From positions 124,001 to 188,000 of the forward strand of contig JAHCBC010000004.1 of the NCBI GenBank assembly GCA_019634595.1: a stretch of DNA of 64,000 bases, read 5' to 3'. Position numbers and translations under genes: made by a program. The DNA is from Akkermansiaceae bacterium. GTDB taxonomy: Bacteria; Verrucomicrobiota; Verrucomicrobiia; Verrucomicrobiales; Akkermansiaceae. Below the pieces are notes generated by a model. That model did not search any database. It saw only the letters and a list, made by a program, of their open reading frames with translations, and was not told the DNA's origin. Below, piece after piece: positions 8,233-16,869 of this stretch (its first letter is position 1; each line of letters begins with the position of its first letter).

Positions 8233-11200
8233 TCAAATCGGACACGAAAAGGGACTCGGAGCACCCAGCAGACTTAGGGTATTATCCGCCACGCCGAGAC
8301 CATCCGCCACCTTGCCCGCACGCGCTGCCGTCGCCACATGCTTTGCCGTGACCACCGCGAATCGCTCCGCCGCCTTGCCCGCGATCTTCCCTGCGGAGGA
8401 GAAAACACCCAGCGCGATGTTCTTCGCGACCTCGCACATCATTCCGGCGATCACCTTTCTCACGGCCTCGTCCATCTGGCTATTGTCCGCAGTCAGAACG
8501 GTGATCGACACCGCCGCGTAAAGCCGAGCCAGCCGCTGCCCGTAGGCGGCCACAATGCTGAGCGCCACGCCACCCGGACCGGACAAAACCCCAGCCTGTC
8601 CGACCGCAGCGACCATCAGGTTTAGACCCGCGATCAGTTGGTCGATCTCCGCAAGACGCTGCTGAATCTGCTCCTCATGGCTCCCCCCGCCACTGCCGTC
8701 TTCCAGAACCCCCAGCACCGCGCCGGTCGTTCGTGAAATCCTCCACACCACCAGATCGCGACCATCCGCCGGTGCGATGTAGATCGATCCGCCGCTCGCT
8801 TCCTCGCTCCGCAGTCGCCCGGTCAGATTCGTCCATCTCGCTTTGAGTTCCGGGGCGAGATCCAGATTCCCAAACGGCCTCTGATCGATCTTCACCAGCT
8901 CCCTGCCCTCGGTCACAGCAAACGTGCTTCTCGAAAACAACGCCCCCTCCGCCAGCGACAGCGGCAGCAAATACCGGAACGCATGCTTCAGCATCACCTC
9001 CCGCTCCACCGCATGCACATGCGCGTCCTCCAGCGGCAGGAGGTCCACCCGCCGCACCACCCGGTCGCTTTCCATCACCGCGTGGCAGGAATACAAAACC
9101 GTCCGCAGCCCCAGCACCGATACCGAATGCTCCGTGCTCGATCCCGGATGACTCCGCCCCAGTAGCGACAACAACTCCCCCGGCATCACCGGCAGCCCCT
9201 GCGCCAGCCTTTCATCCATGACATGCAGGCCCGCACCGTCCGACACCAGGTGATCCAGATCCTCCTGCGCCAGCTTCACGCTCAGGAAATCATCCAGCAG
9301 CACCGACAAGCCCGGAGCCCCGCTTTCAAACGCCAGCAAATGCGTCCCGAAAAGCGCGCCCCGCACCGCGTTCAGATGCTCCGGCAGCACCTCGCCCGTG
9401 CCATCGTGCCCGGCCAGCACGCGCGTCACCTTCCGCGAATTCACCCGCACGCTCAGCCGCAACGAGGCAAGTTGCCGAGGCATCGCGCCCTGCTCCGGCG
9501 GCGTGTAAGTCGCCTCGCTCGCGACCGGTCCCGTCACCAGTTTCACTACATGATCACCCGGATCCAGCGTCGGCGCCGTGTAGCGCAGTCGCGTCGGCTG
9601 ATCGCGAATCCAGTCCTTCAGCAGCGTGGCGATCGCTTCCCGCGATGCCTCCACCTCCCCGGTGATCACTGGAAATGCCAGCCCGCCCGTCGCCTTTGCC
9701 ATCCGGTCGAAAATATTCTCCGGCTGGCTCGCCCTCGTCGCCTCCAGCTTCCCGTTCACATCCAGCACGATCGCCGGCGGCCCTGATTTCAAAGTCGCGA
9801 GCATCCGCTCATCCGGCTGCTTGCCATCCAGATCCCCATCCGTCGCATACACGATCAGCGTGTGTGCCTCCGCCGCCGCCTTCGCCAGCTCCTCCCACAG
9901 ACTCGATCCGGTATTTCTCAAAACCAGATCCGCCTCCGGATGCGCGCCCAGCACCGACTGCTTCAGGTGCGCCACCAGCTCGGTGATGCCCGGCCTGCCA
10001 CCGCGATATTCCTCCGGCATGGAAAGCGAGCTGTCCGTCAGCACCAGCACGCGTGGAACCGATTGGTTCGAGCGCAAAACAAACGGCAGCGCCCCGCTCC
10101 CACCCTCCGTCACCGAGAAAACGGAAGCCACCAATCCCTCGACCAAACGCCCCGCCGCATCGCGCGGGAAAACCTTCAACTCCACCTCCGGGAAACGGCT
10201 CGCGTCCACTTCCAACTCCACCGTCGCCACGGACGAAGCATCCGCACCCTCGCCTTCCTTTTCGGAAACCATCACGCCGTTTACCTTCACCGCGCCGCCT
10301 TCCTCCACACGGATCACATCCCCCTGCGCCGTCACCGCATCACCCATCACCGGCGCGGGCAAAGGCTCCTCCTCTGTTCCGTCGAAACCCTGCACCGAAA
10401 GAAACGGCACAAAAGTCTGCACATCCGCGAATCTCGACGCCGCCATCGCGGCCAATCCACCGGGAATGTGAAACGACACCCGCACCTGCCGCCCGGCGAT
10501 CTCCGCTCCCGTCCACCTTCCCGCCGCCAGTGGAAACACCTTCGCGGGATCGTGGCTCAATGTCGCCTCCAGCACCACCTCCACCTCTAGGCCGTTCTTC
10601 TGACTGCCCCGCATCTGCTCCAGCCGGACACCCTGCGGCAACGCGCCATAACCGCCATCCGGCCGGATCGGATCTGCGAAAATCTCCGCGCCATCCGCCG
10701 CCGTCACTTTCACCATCGGCAGCAAATGCACCGGCCTGGGATCATAGGCATTCCGCCCGATCCGGTCCTTCTCGTCACCGATCACTGCCAGCAATTCTTT
10801 CCTGACCTCATCGCTGGTCTTGTATCCGTCATCCACGCTCTGCGCAGGCCGCTTCGCCATCGCCGGATCTCCCAGCACCTCCCGCCACAGCCGGAACTGC
10901 TCATCCGTAAACGGTGGATCAAACTCCGGATCATGATCGCGGAAAAACATCCCCGCGGTCTCCTCCCGCGACGGCAGGCTGGTGAAAACAATCTCCGTCT
11001 TCAACCCGGTCTTCCGCAGCAAATGCGCCAGCAGCTCCGCCTTGTCCGCCGCCGTCCCGGCCCCCGCCCGCAAAGTCGCCCGCGCTCCCACCAGCGAGAC
11101 AGCCCCGAACGAATGCCGCGCCCCTTCATCGGACATCAGACGGATCTCATCCCGCACGAACCGCTGGATCGACGCCGCGTCTCCGGCCTCCACCAGCCTT

Positions 11201-11424
11201 TTCGCCCTGCCGACCGTGTGATCCGGGCTCATCCGCAGCACTTCGCGGAACTCTCGCCACACTCCGTAAATATCCAGCCCCTCCGGATTCGCCACCGGAC
11301 CATCCCCGCCGCACCGCCTCAGCGAAAGCCCGCCCGCCCCCAGCACCAAAGCGCCAAGGCCGGTGCGTTTGAGAAAGCCGCGGCGGTCAATTCCTTTACG
11401 AGGAGGTAAATCGGATCTGTTCAT
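8233..11424 (-). CDS. Tat-exported pseudo-transglutaminase / VWA protein
   Basis: 1063 residues. The N-terminus has a twin-arginine signal (DRRGFLKRTGLGALVLGAGG). Residues about 70-170 resemble a transglutaminase-like core (GAGTAADKAELLAHLLRKTG), but the position of the catalytic cysteine in the usual G-x-C-x-D-K-A pattern is A125, so this domain is probably not an active enzyme. Around residues 455-640 is a von Willebrand A fold with an intact MIDAS (LTDSSLSM and later YATDGDLDG), suited to metal-dependent protein binding. The last 120 residues hold Gly/Ala-rich hydrophobic helices that may contact a membrane. The start overlaps the stop of the upstream gene by 4 bp (ATGA), so translation is probably coupled. 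A scaffold or sensor in the envelope is inference; the molecular role is unknown. Confidence 0.65.
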   Translation of the reverse strand: MNRSDLPPRKGIDRRGFLKRTGLGALVLGAGGLSLRRCGGDGPVANPEGLDIYGVWREFREVLRMSPDHTVGRAKRLVEAGDAASIQRFVRDEIRLMSDEGARHSFGAVSLVGARATLRAGAGTAADKAELLAHLLRKTGLKTEIVFTSLPSREETAGMFFRDHDPEFDPPFTDEQFRLWREVLGDPAMAKRPAQSVDDGYKTSDEVRKELLAVIGDEKDRIGRNAYDPRPVHLLPMVKVTAADGAEIFADPIRPDGGYGALPQGVRLEQMRGSQKNGLEVEVVLEATLSHDPAKVFPLAAGRWTGAEIAGRQVRVSFHIPGGLAAMAASRFADVQTFVPFLSVQGFDGTEEEPLPAPVMGDAVTAQGDVIRVEEGGAVKVNGVMVSEKEGEGADASSVATVELEVDASRFPEVELKVFPRDAAGRLVEGLVASVFSVTEGGSGALPFVLRSNQSVPRVLVLTDSSLSMPEEYRGGRPGITELVAHLKQSVLGAHPEADLVLRNTGSSLWEELAKAAAEAHTLIVYATDGDLDGKQPDERMLATLKSGPPAIVLDVNGKLEATRASQPENIFDRMAKATGGLAFPVITGEVEASREAIATLLKDWIRDQPTRLRYTAPTLDPGDHVVKLVTGPVASEATYTPPEQGAMPRQLASLRLSVRVNSRKVTRVLAGHDGTGEVLPEHLNAVRGALFGTHLLAFESGAPGLSVLLDDFLSVKLAQEDLDHLVSDGAGLHVMDERLAQGLPVMPGELLSLLGRSHPGSSTEHSVSVLGLRTVLYSCHAVMESDRVVRRVDLLPLEDAHVHAVEREVMLKHAFRYLLPLSLAEGALFSRSTFAVTEGRELVKIDQRPFGNLDLAPELKARWTNLTGRLRSEEASGGSIYIAPADGRDLVVWRISRTTGAVLGVLEDGSGGGSHEEQIQQRLAEIDQLIAGLNLMVAAVGQAGVLSGPGGVALSIVAAYGQRLARLYAAVSITVLTADNSQMDEAVRKVIAGMMCEVAKNIALGVFSSAGKIAGKAAERFAVVTAKHVATAARAGKVADGLGVADNTLSLLGAPSPFSCPI

Positions 11425-12101
11425 TTCTTCTCTTTGAAAATCTCTAACACCAAGGCCACGCCACTTTTTAAATGACCCGCCACCTTCCGATCTGGCGTGC
11501 CACGCCTGGAATAAACGAGCCGATCCGGTTCCACCACGAGACGGCCCATCAGGAGATTGACCGCAGTTCTCGACATCGTGTCATCACGCGCCTGCGGAGC
11601 CAGGCTTTTCCTGAACTCCAGCCACTGCCTCCGGAATTCCCCATCGATCAATCGCAGTGCTTCCGCAGCATTGTCCGTGCTCAGCTGGAACACGCGATCA
11701 AAGGCGTCATCTCCCGTCACCACCACCGGCATCTTGGCTTCAGAAGATCCGTAAAGAGCCTCTGGCAAGATCGGTTCCAACATTAGGCCAACAGGAAATT
11801 GCTCACGCGATTCCAATGCCAGATGAGTCCGCGCTTTCAGCATCCTTTTCCGTTTTTTCGGATTGTTTCCCGGCAATCCGGTTAGAAAGACCATCGCAGG
11901 CATCCCGTTCATTTCGCCGCGCATGAGGGCGACTTCTTCCGGGCGTGCGGGATTCCTTGGTTTCGTCTCTTCTTCCGCTAACCGCATGCCCAATTCATCC
12001 GCCGCTTCCTGGTGCCCTTTGCCAAAGCGCTTTCTGATAAAATAGGAAGCGATCATCCCCAGGACGATCAGTAAAATGATAGCGATCTGATCATTGCTCA
12101 T
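11421..12101 (-). CDS. Membrane-anchored protein of envelope operon
   Basis: 226 residues. A single N-terminal transmembrane segment (IAIILLIVLGMIASYFI) is followed by a basic stretch and a soluble alpha/beta domain with VALMRGEMNGMPAMVFLTG and a C-terminal strand VALVLEIFKEKK. I do not recognise the family; no enzyme motif is apparent. The topology suggests an N-out anchor with the domain in the cytoplasm, since positive charges (RKRFGKGH) follow the helix. It overlaps the next gene by ATGA and lies 9 bp after the preceding one, so it belongs firmly to the five-gene operon. Confidence 0.6.
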   Translation of the reverse strand: MSNDQIAIILLIVLGMIASYFIRKRFGKGHQEAADELGMRLAEEETKPRNPARPEEVALMRGEMNGMPAMVFLTGLPGNNPKKRKRMLKARTHLALESREQFPVGLMLEPILPEALYGSSEAKMPVVVTGDDAFDRVFQLSTDNAAEALRLIDGEFRRQWLEFRKSLAPQARDDTMSRTAVNLLMGRLVVEPDRLVYSRRGTPDRKVAGHLKSGVALVLEIFKEKK

Positions 12102-12110
12102 GGAGTCATT

Positions 12111-13493
12111 CTAATTCAGGGGAACGATCTTCTTGTCCGTCTGCCCCGCTGGCAGCGGATCGGGAAAAGCCAGAGCCTTGCCATCGATCGAAATCTCCAG
12201 CCGGTAGCTGCCCGCCGTCATTTTGTTCTTGTTCGTGATCAACAGGATGAGGCTGCCATCGGCCTCCGCCGTGTAGGCGATCCGCGCGGGTTCACCGGGA
12301 GCCGGAGTGTGACGCGGGCCGTTACCACCGAGCCAATGGTTCTTTTTGCTCAGGATTTCCGGCGTCACGCCCGTGCTGCTCAGGGTCACTTCCAAAGCCT
12401 GGCCGGACTTGAGATTGACCTGATAGTTATCGCAGAAATATTCCCCGGCGTAGAGGTAGTCGCCTTCGGCAAAAGCACCGCTGAGAGCAGTGGATCCGCT
12501 GGGATCGCTCGGCGCGGCCGCGGAGCTGTCGATACACTGCATCCAGGCGTTGATGAACTCCTCCACGTTCGTCACATCGTTCTCCCGATCTCCCCGCACC
12601 AGATTCGCCAATCCCTGAATCAGCTTCGTCAGAGCCTCCTGCTTCATCTCCTTCTTGGGCCATGTCTGCCGGTCGTCGGACTGCGTTCCCTTGTTGTGCC
12701 GCACCTCCTCCACCTTCTCGCCATCGATCTTCATCGCCCATGCCGTCGCATCCTCCGCATGTTGCAGGTTTCCCTCATCATCCAGAATCTCCACCAGCAA
12801 CCCATCCGCTGCGTGCGCCGTGAACCGCCACGCGCCATGCCCGCCTTCGGAGTAAACCAGCACCAGCCCCCTGACCGATCCGCCCTCCCTCTTCAGCGTT
12901 AGCGCCGCGCTCCGCTCGTCTTCGAAGCCGACCTCCACGACGTCCACTCCATCCATGCCGCCATCAGGCTGGATCGCGGATTCGAGCAAGCGTACCACAT
13001 CATAGCTTCTCCCCTCGTGACCCTTCTCCGCCCGGATCGCCGTCAGTTGCCACGGGCGCTCGCCCTCGACACGCTCCACCCCGATCCAGATCTCCCGCGG
13101 CTGGCCGAAGTTCTTGAACGTCACGATCACCCGCCCCGCCACCCGGCCGCTCGGCATCTCGCTGATCTCCGCCTCGTGGATCTTGAATTCGCTCAACTCG
13201 AAATCCTGACCATCCACCAACACATCAAACCCCAACCCCGCCGGATCATCCTTCGTTTTCTCAAGATACTCCGCCACCACACCGCCGAAATTTTTATGCA
13301 GATACCCGCCCGCCGCACTCGGCAACGCCTCCTTCGTCAGTGGTGCAGGGATCACATCCTTCCCCCCCGTCTGATACGGCGCATACAACGCCGCCGCCAG
13401 CTTCTCCGCCGATTGGAAATGCTCCGCATCACTCGCAACTGCCGATGCGACCAACGCCCAACTCACAGTGAAATATGAAATATATGTCTTCAT
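12111..13493 (-). CDS. Exported protein with PPC-like C-terminal domain
   Basis: 460 residues. Two ATGs compete (13502 and 13493). The Shine-Dalgarno AAAGGAG touches the first but is about 9 nt before the second, and the second begins a clean signal peptide (MKTYISYFTVSWALVASAVAS), so 13493 is chosen. The N-terminal half (residues 25-180) is alpha/beta with a pattern like secreted DUF3828-type proteins (LHKNFGGVVAEYLEK, then WQLTAIRAEKGHEGRSYDVV). The C-terminal 110 residues resemble a bacterial pre-peptidase (PPC) beta-sandwich (EYFCDNYQVNLKSGQALEV, then GSYRLEIS). No protease is attached. Second gene of the operon, 15 bp after the lipoprotein stop when the second ATG is used. Confidence 0.6.
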   Translation of the reverse strand: MKTYISYFTVSWALVASAVASDAEHFQSAEKLAAALYAPYQTGGKDVIPAPLTKEALPSAAGGYLHKNFGGVVAEYLEKTKDDPAGLGFDVLVDGQDFELSEFKIHEAEISEMPSGRVAGRVIVTFKNFGQPREIWIGVERVEGERPWQLTAIRAEKGHEGRSYDVVRLLESAIQPDGGMDGVDVVEVGFEDERSAALTLKREGGSVRGLVLVYSEGGHGAWRFTAHAADGLLVEILDDEGNLQHAEDATAWAMKIDGEKVEEVRHNKGTQSDDRQTWPKKEMKQEALTKLIQGLANLVRGDRENDVTNVEEFINAWMQCIDSSAAAPSDPSGSTALSGAFAEGDYLYAGEYFCDNYQVNLKSGQALEVTLSSTGVTPEILSKKNHWLGGNGPRHTPAPGEPARIAYTAEADGSLILLITNKNKMTAGSYRLEISIDGKALAFPDPLPAGQTDKKIVPLN

Positions 13494-13508
13494 AAAAATC
13501 ATCTCCTT

Positions 13509-14024
13509 TCAACGAAGCTTCCCCGTGATCTCCCGCCCGATCTCGATGGCCTCTTTCCTCCATCTCCCGCCTCGCTCCTCGTCTTTGTGCGCCGCCACCA
13601 CATCGGTCATCGAATCATTCCGATACGTCACCAGGCAAAACGACCGCTCTGCATCCACCTTCACCACCAGTCCGATGTCACGCTCGTTCGCCCACGTCGC
13701 CGACTGCCCTAGCCCCGGCACCTCCTCACTATTTCCTTCCGGCACCTTGTATCCCCGATACGACAGCAACCACGTGCGCTTCGCCGGTTCCCCCGGCTGG
13801 TCGCAGTTGAGTATCACCTGATTCTCATCGGAAAAATGCACCGTCACATTGGTAGCTCCGAGCTTCTGCTCCAGCAGCTCCTGCAGAACCTCGCCCGGGC
13901 CTTCCGCAGTCCGCACATCTCCGGCCTTTGCCCCGCCATCGCCCGCATCCCGCTGCTCCCCACACGAAACCAGCCCCACCAGCGTCACCAATCCCCAAAC
14001 CGCACCTGTTAGTCGCATTTTCAT
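13509..14024 (-). CDS. Lipoprotein, first gene of envelope operon
   Basis: 171 residues. The ATG at 14024 is preferred over an upstream frame extension because it gives a lipoprotein signal (MKMRLTGAVWGLVTLVGLVSC) with a lipobox LVSC. The mature part has a negatively charged linker followed by an alpha/beta domain (LLEQKLGATNVTVHFSDENQ, then SFCLVTYRNDSMTDVV) of unknown family. It leads a co-directional series of five genes, and the 149-bp region upstream is shared with the divergent STAND NTPase gene. Outer-membrane or inner-membrane lipid anchoring cannot be told apart. Confidence 0.6.
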   Translation of the reverse strand: MKMRLTGAVWGLVTLVGLVSCGEQRDAGDGGAKAGDVRTAEGPGEVLQELLEQKLGATNVTVHFSDENQVILNCDQPGEPAKRTWLLSYRGYKVPEGNSEEVPGLGQSATWANERDIGLVVKVDAERSFCLVTYRNDSMTDVVAAHKDEERGGRWRKEAIEIGREITGKLR

Positions 14025-14173
14025 ATCAAAATTCCCACATAGGGGCGGATCATTGAATCCTCCTCCACCATTCGTTGTCTTCCGGAACTGTTTTCCGGAA
14101 CGACTCTCCCCGCCGGGGTATTTTATCCGATGATCCTTGCCCTGTATCACTGGAGTCCGGCAGCATATGGCTG
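14025..14173. promoter_or_regulatory. Divergent control region with paired TTCCGGAA palindromes
   Basis: The 149-bp region between the lipoprotein and the STAND NTPase must hold both promoters. It contains two copies of the perfect palindrome TTCCGGAA followed by C, at 14080-14088 and 14093-14101, 13 bp apart centre to centre, in direct order. A CCCCGCCGGGG palindrome and an AT-rich TATTTTAT block lie to the right at about 14108-14125. The paired palindromes look like an operator for a dimeric regulator. The binding protein is unknown. Confidence 0.4.
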
Positions 14174-16849
14174 ATGAATCAGGCCCGTTTGGAAATGTCC
14201 TACTTTCGGACGGGAGACTCGTGGACACTCGAAAAAGTCACATTCTGCCCACGCGACGGCGATCCCGCCATCGAGTCCATTCGTGCCGACCGCTACGGTC
14301 GCGCCGGTCGCCCCTTTGCCTGGACCAAGGCGATGCGTGCGCTCTGCCTGCTCCTCCTCCGCTACAAGGTGGACCCGCGGAACTCCGACTGCATGGACGG
14401 CAATAAAAACTCACCCGTCCAGACACTCTATCACCTCCTCGACCACCCCGAGCGCAGCGCGGCTGCCATACCGTTCACCACCGCCGAGGGCGTCTGCCAC
14501 CTGAAAGCCATCCTCTCCTGCCTCAACGCCGGCATCGGCCCCGACGGACTGCCGCACAAGCGGATCGCCATCGAAAAAGACCGCCTCCCCGTTGAGAATC
14601 TCGTCATTCTCGCCAACTCACAACCCGCCGGAGACGACCTGATCCGGCACCTCATCGCGGATCTATCAAAGGCATGGCCATCCTTCGCCGCCTCCGCCAC
14701 GCCGGTCGCCCCCCAAGTCGAGCTTGGCCGCTTCCCCAATAGCAAAGACGCGCTCGTCGGCCGCACCGCCGAGCTCGCCGAACTCGACTCCCGCACCCGT
14801 TCCCACCGCCTCATCGTCCTCGAAGCCCCCGGCGGCTCCGGCAAAACCTCGTTAGTCGTCACCTGGCTCAATCGCCTGCTCGAATCGGAAACCCACCCGT
14901 TTCCCCGGATTTTCGGCTGGTCGTTCTCGGAACAAAGCCGAGCCGCCGACCACACCATGGCCGCCGACGAATGCTTCGGCGAGCTCATCCGCTTCCTCGG
15001 CGACCCGTCCCCACCCGGCCAGAGCGCCTACCAACGCGGCCGAACCGCCGCCAAGGCCCTCATCGGAAAATCCGCGCTCGTCATCCTCGACGGAGTCGAA
15101 ACCCTCCAGATCACCACCGGCCCCTCCACCGGCCATCCGCACGATCCCGCCCTAAAAGGTTTCCTCCACGAAATGGCCACCGCAGGAGCCGGATGCTGCA
15201 TCCTCTGCACCCGCCTCACTCTCCCCGTCCTCGGCCCGGACACCCACCTCCCGCTCGGCCCCCTCGCTCACGCCGCTCGCATCGGCCTCCTGAAAAATCA
15301 CGGCATCACCGGCTCACAAGCCGACCTCCGGCGGCTCGGCGACCTCAGCCAAGGCCACCCGCTCACCCTCTCCCTCATCGGCATCTACCTCAGCAAAGCT
15401 CACGGCGGCAGTGCCCGCTGCCTGGCCGAAGACCCCATCGTCCTCCACGAAGACGGCGGCCCCGGCTCCCACGCCCGCCTCCTCATGGCCGAACATACCG
15501 AACGGCTGAAAGGCACCGCCCACGAAACCCTCATCCACCTCCTCAGCCTCTTCGACCGCAAGGTCACCCTCGACGAGCTTTCCGACCTCATCTTTCACAC
15601 CCCGGGCCTCTCCTTCGGCACCGCCGTCATCGCCTCCCTCCCCCAGCTCCGCGCCATCGCCGCCGACCTCGCCTCCAGCGGACTCCTCACCGCAGGAACC
15701 GCCTCACTCGAGTGCCACCCCCTCGTCGCCCGCTACTTCCGCGACCGCTTCAAAGCCACCCAACCTGCCAACTACCGCTCCGCCCACTCCCGCCTCTACG
15801 AGAAAATCATCTCGGATCCCTCCATCCACCACCACCCGGAAAACGCCGCCCAATACGAAGCCCTCCTCCGCTCCTTCTTCCACGGCCGCGAAGCCGGACG
15901 CATGGCCGAATGCTGGAGGGAAATTGCCTGGAAGCGCATCATGCGCTCCGGCCGCGAATACCACCTCACCGCCCACCTCGGCGAATTCCACCTCTGCCTC
16001 CGCGCCTGGGCCTCCTTCTGGGAAACCCCCTTCGAAAAACTCCACCCCGACCTCCCCCCCGAAGCCCACCCCATCGTCCAGGCCTCCGCCGGCTTCAGCC
16101 TCTTCATGGTCGAGCGCATGGAAGAAAGCGAACGCGTCATCCGCCGCGCCCTCAAGCGCTCCCTCCTCTCCACCCGCCCCCACCACGCCCTCCAGGCCTC
16201 CGTCGTCCTCGGCTACATCCGCATCCGCCAGCGCCGCTACGCCGACGCCCGGAAGGCCCTCGCCCCCGCCGCCGGACTCGCCCGCCTCGTCGGCGACCGC
16301 GACGCACCCGACCACGTCCTCCTCGCCCCCATCTGTCATCTCGCTCTCGTCCACACCCTTGAAGGACGCCTCCATCGCGCACGAAATCTCTTCCAATACG
16401 CCCTGAAACGCTACCGCTCCGGCCAGCACCCGGAACTCCCTCCGCAGTTGCTATCCACCTACTGGGAATTCCTCATCCGGACCAACGACCTTGTCACCCT
16501 GGGGAAAAGCCTAGCCGGAAACGCCGAACAACTCCGCTCCATCCCGCTCCTCGAACAAATCGGAATCGTCCCCCTCTATCGCGCCAAATCCGCCATCGCC
16601 CAATATCACTCCCGCGCCGATCCATCCCTCCTGACCTCCATCGACCTCCACACCCACGAAGCCTGCGAACAAAGCTCGCTCAACGGCTGGAAAGTTTTCC
16701 ACACCGACAACCTCCTCACCCGCGCCCGTGCCCTCGAACTCCTCGGGAAATGCGACGCTGCCCTCTCCACCCGCCGCGAAGCCCGCGACCTCGCCCGCTC
16801 GCTCGGGTTCTCCGATAGCGAATCAACCGCCCGCGACCTCCTGCACTGA
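14174..16849 (+). CDS. STAND-type NTPase with helical repeats
   Basis: 891 residues from the first ATG of the frame (the frame is open further up only through a TTG at 14075). Residues about 10-185 form an alpha/beta N-terminal region I cannot assign. Residues about 190-470 are an NB-ARC/STAND-like NTPase: ALVGRTAELAELD, Walker A EAPGGSGKTS with K224, Walker B ALVILDGVE near residue 305. A C-terminal all-helical region (about 550-890) has TPR-like pairs (RRYADARKALAPAAGLARL, then ALELLGKCDAALSTRREARDL). Such proteins act as signal-driven switches: transcription activators, defence sensors or scaffolds. No C-terminal LuxR HTH is seen. Codons end in C to an extreme degree, which leaves very long open shadow frames. 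It is divergent from the envelope operon, so a regulatory or functional link is inferred. Confidence 0.7.
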   Translation: MNQARLEMSYFRTGDSWTLEKVTFCPRDGDPAIESIRADRYGRAGRPFAWTKAMRALCLLLLRYKVDPRNSDCMDGNKNSPVQTLYHLLDHPERSAAAIPFTTAEGVCHLKAILSCLNAGIGPDGLPHKRIAIEKDRLPVENLVILANSQPAGDDLIRHLIADLSKAWPSFAASATPVAPQVELGRFPNSKDALVGRTAELAELDSRTRSHRLIVLEAPGGSGKTSLVVTWLNRLLESETHPFPRIFGWSFSEQSRAADHTMAADECFGELIRFLGDPSPPGQSAYQRGRTAAKALIGKSALVILDGVETLQITTGPSTGHPHDPALKGFLHEMATAGAGCCILCTRLTLPVLGPDTHLPLGPLAHAARIGLLKNHGITGSQADLRRLGDLSQGHPLTLSLIGIYLSKAHGGSARCLAEDPIVLHEDGGPGSHARLLMAEHTERLKGTAHETLIHLLSLFDRKVTLDELSDLIFHTPGLSFGTAVIASLPQLRAIAADLASSGLLTAGTASLECHPLVARYFRDRFKATQPANYRSAHSRLYEKIISDPSIHHHPENAAQYEALLRSFFHGREAGRMAECWREIAWKRIMRSGREYHLTAHLGEFHLCLRAWASFWETPFEKLHPDLPPEAHPIVQASAGFSLFMVERMEESERVIRRALKRSLLSTRPHHALQASVVLGYIRIRQRRYADARKALAPAAGLARLVGDRDAPDHVLLAPICHLALVHTLEGRLHRARNLFQYALKRYRSGQHPELPPQLLSTYWEFLIRTNDLVTLGKSLAGNAEQLRSIPLLEQIGIVPLYRAKSAIAQYHSRADPSLLTSIDLHTHEACEQSSLNGWKVFHTDNLLTRARALELLGKCDAALSTRREARDLARSLGFSDSESTARDLLH

Positions 16850-16869
16850 TCCAGCGTGAACGCCTGCGG

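Noticed and set aside
14971..16362. A 463-codon plus-strand frame inside the STAND gene
   Set aside because: Translation is almost only Pro, Arg, His and Ser; explained by third-position C bias of the overlapping real gene.
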